Source: Myxococcales bacterium (GTDB lineage Bacteria > Myxococcota > Polyangia > Fen-1088). From it: 10,598 bases of DNA. Position 1 is the first letter of the stretch. Each line of letters opens with the position of its first letter. The notes below the pieces were generated by a model. It was not told the origin of the DNA, searched no databases, and worked only from the letters and a program-made list of their open reading frames with translations. Positions 8,401 to 10,598 of this stretch are shown here, piece after piece. The position numbers and the translations under genes were made by a program. Where the stretch lies: NCBI GenBank assembly GCA_003155465.1, contig PMCR01000565.1, positions 11,374-21,971 of the forward strand, written 5' to 3'.

Positions 8401-10458
8401 GACGAAGGCTACCGGCAACTGGTGGAGGCCGACAAGGCTCTGCCCGGACAACTCATGCTGCGCATTGCACTTGGCGAGAACCGCTTCCAGGCTCGACGCT
8501 GGCGGGACGCGACCACCCACCTGGATGGGATCGCGGATCATGCGGCTGCGCCCAACTACCCCGAGGAAGTGGCGCTGGCGCTGGTCCACGGCGCGATGGC
8601 CGAGTTGCGACAGAAACGGCCCGAACGCGCCGTTGCCCTACACGAGGCCGCGCTGCGCCTGTCCCCCAGCCATCCCCAGACGCTGCGCGCGCTGGCGGAC
8701 CTGGCGATTGAACGCGGAGACAAGCTGGAGGCGGCGCGATCATTGCGCCTGGTGGCCGAGTCATGTGGCGATCCGGCGGAGCAGTGCCGGCTGTACGAAC
8801 AGATAGGCGATCTGCACCTTGCTCTGGGCAACATGGGGGCAGTCCGTGAAGCCTACGAAGAAGCGGTGGCCCGAATTGAGGCTGACAGCCAGGACCAGGT
8901 GCCCCTGCTTGAGAAGACGGCGGCGGCACAGCGGGCCGAGGGTGCCTTGCGGGCCGCCATCGAAACCGCGCGCCGGATAGCGGACATAGTGGTCGAGCCC
9001 AAAGAGCGGGCGGCACGCCGACACGAAATCGCCGGGTTCGAGATGGAGCAAGGCAACTTCGACAGGGCGGCGGACTTGCTTGAGCAAGTGATCGCGGATG
9101 ATCCCACCGACGAGACGGCTTTGTGGGGCCTGTGTGAAGCCTACGAGCGAGCCGGCCGCGGGGCTGACGTCGCCGGAACCCTGCAACGTGTCCTGCCCCA
9201 ACTGGCCGAACCGGCGGCTGACGCGGATCTGGCGCGTCGGCGCGCGGAACTATGGGCGAAGCTGGGCGCCTTGCTGGTTGCCACTGATCCGGCGGCCGCA
9301 ATGGGCGCCTTGCAGGCGGCGATCACGGCCGACCCCCATCGCGTGGAGGCACGATTGGCTCTGGCGGAGATCTACGGCGCGCGTCCCGAATATCGAGAGA
9401 TGGCTATCGAGAACCACAAAGCCATCCTGGTCTTCGATCCGATCCGACAGGAATCCCTGCACGCTCTGGCTGCCGATCACATTCGCCTGGCGCGCGTGGA
9501 TCGGGTTCGCTGCCTGCTGGAGATTTTGGACCTGTTCGGCTTCGCCACCGATGAGGACAAGGATTTCTTGGCGCAGAACCCGGCGCCCGAACGCAAGCCC
9601 GACGACCCCTATGCGGGAACCCTGGAGGACGGCGGGCGCGGACAGTTTCTGGATCCTCTGCAAGACTTGCACTTCATGGCCGAGGTGCTGGCCGCCGTGT
9701 GGGAAGGGGCGCCCGGACTCTCGCAGGCCAACCTGGACAGCTTCGGCGTCACCGCCAAAGACAAGGTGTCAACCGTGGCGGACCTGGCCATAGCCCAAGT
9801 CTGGGGGCAAGCCGCCAAGGCACTGGGCAACCGGCGCACCAGTCTCTACCTGCGGCCGGATGCCGACTTCGACGGAATCAGCCTGGTTGGCGTGGCGCCG
9901 CCTGCGATCGTGGTCGGTCCGCGCCTGGCCAACGAAGCCGCAGTCGGCGAGCTGCGCTTCCGCATCGGCCGCGCCCTCGAGCTGAGCCGGCCCGAGTACC
10001 TGCTGGCTGCGACACTGCCGGCACCAGAGTTCGACATGCTGTTCACCGGCGTGCTCAAGGCCTTCCACCCCAAGCATGCGCGCTTCCGGGCTGGCAGCGA
10101 AGACGCCGCAGCGGAGCAGGCCGCCAGGTTGAAGAAGGCCCTGCCCTACAAGATCGCCAAGCGGGTGGGCGAGCTGTTCCAAGAGCACGCCGATGTCGCC
10201 CTCGATCCGACGCGCTGGCGCGAGGGGGTGCGCGAAGCGGGCAACCGCGCCGGGCTGCTCATGAGCGGCGTCGCAAGCGCGGCGGTTCGCATCGTTGGCG
10301 GCGAGTCGATCCCCGGGGGCACGCTTGCGGCGGACCCGGAGACGTTGCGCGAGCACGCCGGACGGCCCGGCCCGTTGCGGGACCTGCTTCGCTTCGCCGT
10401 CAGTGACGCGTATCTTGGTGCGCGCGATCTCCTCGGCCTGGGTCGTCCAGCGGCGTAG
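2485..10458 (+). CDS. Giant TPR solenoid protein (2657 aa) with C-terminal M48-like domain lacking zinc ligands
   Basis: One open frame from ATG 2485, backed by GGAGGG at 2473 and an in-frame upstream TGA at 2464, to TAG 10456-10458. The N-terminus (MPSEREYEQVL) is polar and already TPR-like, with no signal peptide, and I see no membrane segment, so the protein should be cytoplasmic. Order: irregular TPRs (residues 1-335), a very regular array of about 72-residue double-TPR units (about 336-1254), a Pro/acidic linker (about 1255-1334), a second TPR array (about 1340-2350), a charged hinge, and a C-terminal alpha/beta-looking domain (about 2390-2650). Many units carry a Trp at the second hairpin turn (GAWREL, GRWEEM, GQWAEL, SDWIGL, KDWQGL). 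The C-terminal domain resembles M48 peptidases around residues 2454-2505, but GRALE occupies the HExxH position, so it should be inactive. A scaffold or large assembly platform is inferred; the biological process is unknown. M. xanthus has other giant TPR proteins such as the gliding protein AgmK, but I see no basis for equating them. Confidence 0.93.
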   Translation: MPSEREYEQVLQKDPANGDAFVALRKAYRESNRFDRLVTLYETRAQAIDDQAKAAELFYLAAEVRLDHLSDTSGAEADLAHAVSRDASHRKAAKRLKDIYREQGRTDEYLTMLEMEAVAVSRTRDSARIDELKAEAEQAAGQEIQRIARAVATPALRGSITSANLKTVEQARKIFAAIGEYQTACRLYELELAATTDPKRRANLMFRLGRMLAEKVGDLQQAAQKLSDVVRLYPRDDKALDTLAAVFANPQWTGADGPARAAGLYSQIARRRHEAGDVDNAVAALRKALTAVPGHPEASALMERVLTNAGRLADLDRFLREHVATVHSDQAKIEVLFKRAHLARTSLDDIAEAMRIYQEIVAIEPPGGTASKELAALYLERQDYGKLAELRERQLEKASDPEFRLSLQRELASLYRDRLGDREQAAVYLHAILQAQPSDPDALRAYAEHFRQRGAWRELADVLEFALNHELSIGAAVSELLPRLEEVAVIAETKLGDIDRALAVWRRMFELDPSYQRAREACKRILQKAGRWEEMATVLVEDAAAGEPDARAEILRRLARMYLDKLNSPERAAAVYRDVLALDAKDAAALRAVVEAYERAGQWAELAALLRNQVELTNVDAEKVNLLRRLLSLYEEPLADLSSASWAAAQILKLIPSDRDALLRVESIFERMNDKPRLAKMLEYHLRYATTAEEKLALVRRIADLLQNQLDDFDRAIPYWENVLKHVPGDQQALQALLAGYEKAGRLDDLARTLDMQITALTADPAAQAELLRRLARLAGDGLKEAPRAQRAWQDLLKILPADRDGLEALSAIASAESDWIGLADLLARRIAASTNPTEAVPMALQRASLLVEKLDDSAEAIRALEHIISDLDPASVEAHEALRRVAEARNDWPRVASVAERQLGFATDPKERVMRALEIGGLYRDRLHDAKKAIEAFERAVEIEPEQSAALHALAPLYVETDDGEAFIATAEKLLRQTEDATQRRRLLFDMAEAAEKMLSEPRRAFELVRRAYVERSDEESLARLEATAESHGLWEDLIKVYAGEGARSADPLAQVQVAKKVAELCEIRLQLPARAFTVLREALAHDPAGTILLPELERLARTTKDWQGLLDVYAQVARGRPVPEDRFALLGLRAGVREAEMGDPSGAFDELLRAYALSPGHEATRLEISRLAEVTGRWEDALAVEGQAFLRAATTAEKVTVVRRAAVLVEERVKDRVRAFRAYLNAFRLAPEDEEIAANLWRLGELIGSYEQAEPAQTSPAPPAEQQGTTSESDVAEVVFLTPAPVAVGGTAAPLLEFDEVTGEIEIGDVDIVDPAESPDLPASGGAPAAAGFETPWQEWVQAYELLPADLITRHHYLKKQAEIWEVGAHNNDLALQTLERAFVLQTTDESVRAEMERLARQGDCWDHVCEIYLRAAERESRQAAVALHLRVGQIREDLGRIDLAEERYRKVIVLETDNPIAVDRLEQIYRSQERWADLAQVLERRITVPGGRLEGTEARQRAFELAELYEKRLERPYEAVDTLERHVASAEEEERGLAAGSPHAPALAIEARAGYSALARLYGRVGMAQKAAAALQRELELTGEGEDAREARWRLAEIYERELSLPARAVDMYEDILKRAPRDAEALAALDRLQQAMGRFEALTEVLRRRAEITDGTEKNELVWRRARILEEKLGNPEAAAACLRSLGSDALSDERTAAALLRNLRSAGLAHEALRILEQRIEVLTKAGNDPKLIAALNLEMAQLKSDDLSDPKGAQQAIEAAFALQPEDPAVLAALARFHLKHNDFQAYAAVLLRRADALAGQPEQAAALLEAGAVFRDQLGQAAEARACFERAVNLHPSNPEVLAALAAMLAGEGRLDEAKALYERQLSLCDSPSAKAAVLTNLARALCEKPDGLPEAERRLDEALDLDPNHLPAVVTMADILYREEQWDRAERRLNEALRRMRGQPEQTAKLYHRLGEVYEKLGRLDEGYRQLVEADKALPGQLMLRIALGENRFQARRWRDATTHLDGIADHAAAPNYPEEVALALVHGAMAELRQKRPERAVALHEAALRLSPSHPQTLRALADLAIERGDKLEAARSLRLVAESCGDPAEQCRLYEQIGDLHLALGNMGAVREAYEEAVARIEADSQDQVPLLEKTAAAQRAEGALRAAIETARRIADIVVEPKERAARRHEIAGFEMEQGNFDRAADLLEQVIADDPTDETALWGLCEAYERAGRGADVAGTLQRVLPQLAEPAADADLARRRAELWAKLGALLVATDPAAAMGALQAAITADPHRVEARLALAEIYGARPEYREMAIENHKAILVFDPIRQESLHALAADHIRLARVDRVRCLLEILDLFGFATDEDKDFLAQNPAPERKPDDPYAGTLEDGGRGQFLDPLQDLHFMAEVLAAVWEGAPGLSQANLDSFGVTAKDKVSTVADLAIAQVWGQAAKALGNRRTSLYLRPDADFDGISLVGVAPPAIVVGPRLANEAAVGELRFRIGRALELSRPEYLLAATLPAPEFDMLFTGVLKAFHPKHARFRAGSEDAAAEQAARLKKALPYKIAKRVGELFQEHADVALDPTRWREGVREAGNRAGLLMSGVASAAVRIVGGESIPGGTLAADPETLREHAGRPGPLRDLLRFAVSDAYLGARDLLGLGRPAA
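3490..6246 (+). repeat. Tandem array of ~72-residue double-TPR units, first solenoid
   Basis: Within the giant protein, units start at residues 336, 408, 484, 555, 626, 698, 771, 843, 915, 987, 1059, 1131 and 1203. Spacings are 71-76 residues, and the last five are exactly 72. Each unit follows the pattern L..LA.LY...L.D...A (helix pair one), a Pro near position 30, Leu/Ala-rich helix three, then a turn with Trp or another aromatic followed by L..LL (helix four). DNA copies are diverged; the closest resemblance I noticed is the LYRDRL codons at 3724-3741 and 5251-5268 (16 of 18 bases alike). A similar period resumes after the linker, from about 6772 to about 9540. Confidence 0.75.
6247..6486 (+). 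other. Acidic, proline-rich linker separating two TPR solenoids
   Basis: Residues about 1255-1334 of the giant protein break the repeat. The first half is rich in Pro, Ala, Ser and Gln. The second half is strongly acidic with alternating Ile/Val (GEIEIGDVDIVD at 6397-6432). It is predicted by eye to be disordered and could be a hinge or a docking peptide. The GEIEIGD part resembles GEIELIGD in the upstream protein (1482-1505). Confidence 0.6.
9652..10440 (+). other. C-terminal domain, putative M48-like pseudopeptidase
   Basis: After the last TPR the composition changes. The stretch at 9844-10002 contains LYLRPDADFDGISLVG, then P-A-I-V-V-G-P-R-L, then E-L-R-F-R-I-G-R-A-L-E and S-R-P-E-Y-L. 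In order this matches what M48 zinc peptidases show around their active site: a strand with an Asn-Ala-type turn, 'I-V-v-t-r-g-L', then 'E-L-x-x-V-L-x-H-E-x-x-H'. Here the zinc motif is replaced by G2495-R-A-L-E2499 and the usual Asn-Ala by D2463-G. The following LPYKIAKRVGELFQ helix and the C-terminal RDLLRFAVSDAY segment look conserved in style with large Myxococcota TPR proteins, from memory. The fold assignment is an inference from motif order only. Confidence 0.45.
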
Positions 10459-10512
10459 GAATCGCGTGGGGAGACCGCCGGCCCTTCGGGACGGACTGCC
10501 CTTCCCGCTCGC

Positions 10513-10539
10513 CTTGCGCGCCCTTGCCGGCGGCGCAAG
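10513..10539 (+). terminator. GC-rich hairpin after the giant gene, candidate terminator without U-tract
   Basis: CTTGCGC (10513-10519) pairs perfectly with GCGCAAG (10533-10539). The stem continues as GCC/GGC with one bulged G, giving ten base pairs around a six-base loop. It lies 54 bases after the stop codon and just before a promoter. No T-run follows, so an intrinsic terminator in the classical sense is not shown. It could instead mark the mRNA 3' end or assist Rho-dependent termination. Confidence 0.4.
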
Positions 10540-10559
10540 CCCCGTGCACCGGCATTGCA

Positions 10560-10588
10560 TTGACACCGACCCTGGGCCTTACTATAAG
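10560..10588 (+). promoter_or_regulatory. Near-consensus sigma70-type promoter firing out of the window
   Basis: TTGACA at 10560-10565 matches the -35 consensus fully. A spacer of exactly 17 bases leads to TATAAG at 10583-10588, five of six with the -10 consensus. The following discriminator (CGGCCA, from 10589) is GC-rich, a feature known from growth-rate-controlled rRNA and tRNA promoters. In DNA this GC-rich such a match is unlikely by chance. The transcript would start at about 10595 and serve a gene beyond the window, perhaps a tRNA, rRNA or highly expressed protein gene. Confidence 0.72.
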
Positions 10589-10598
10589 CGGCCACTCT

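Noticed and set aside
7543..8589. 348-codon open frame on the - strand
   Set aside because: Antisense shadow of regular TPR units. GC-rich DNA with few stops produces such frames routinely, and there is no motif to support it.
8453..9301. 282-codon open frame on the - strand rich in Pro and Arg
   Set aside because: Pro/Arg-rich low-complexity translation typical of a wrong frame in GC-rich coding DNA; it overlaps conserved TPR units on the + strand.
2485..10458. Identity with M. xanthus gliding protein AgmK or another named giant TPR protein
   Set aside because: Only the general architecture (very long TPR array) is shared. There is no signal peptide here and no diagnostic sequence I can recognise, so no gene name is given.
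10146..10595. 149-codon - strand frame reaching into the right-hand non-coding region
   Set aside because: Most of it is antisense to the C-terminal domain. The Arg/Ala/Pro-rich composition and overlap with the hairpin and consensus promoter make a real gene unlikely.

Overview
The window is high-GC bacterial DNA carrying two very large tetratricopeptide-repeat (TPR) genes in tandem on the + strand. Strong G/C preference at third codon positions, long cytoplasmic-type TPR arrays joined by low-complexity acidic/proline linkers, and the style of the repeats all resemble proteins I associate with Myxococcota/deltaproteobacteria. That taxonomic call is an inference from style, not a database match.

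Layout. (1) Bases 1-2357 hold the 3' part of a TPR scaffold gene whose start lies upstream of the window. It has a regular 54-residue repeat array at the N-terminal end, two copies of a 27-residue helical module separated by disordered linkers, and a C-terminal TPR pair. (2) Bases 2358-2484 are a short pyrimidine-rich intergenic gap ending in a strong ribosome binding site. (3) Bases 2485-10458 encode one uninterrupted 2657-residue protein. It consists of roughly thirty copies of a double-TPR unit of about 72 residues, split into two solenoids by an acidic linker of about 80 residues. It ends in a non-TPR C-terminal domain that looks to me like an M48-type metallopeptidase fold that has lost its zinc-binding residues. 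(4) Bases 10459-10598 are non-coding. They contain a strong GC-rich hairpin (candidate terminator) and then, at the very edge, a near-perfect sigma70-type promoter (TTGACA, 17-base spacer, TATAAG) with a GC-rich discriminator, firing out of the window towards an unseen downstream gene, possibly a stable RNA.

How the parts may work together. Neither visible protein part shows a signal peptide, membrane segment or intact catalytic site, so both look like cytoplasmic protein-protein interaction scaffolds. They are adjacent, co-directional, and share a short acidic linker motif (GEIE..GD) that is nearly identical at DNA level, so a shared partner or complex is plausible but unproven. No RNA gene, mobile element, CRISPR array or clear recent transfer signature is visible. 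The most distinctive content is the giant 72-residue-periodic solenoid capped by a putative pseudo-peptidase.
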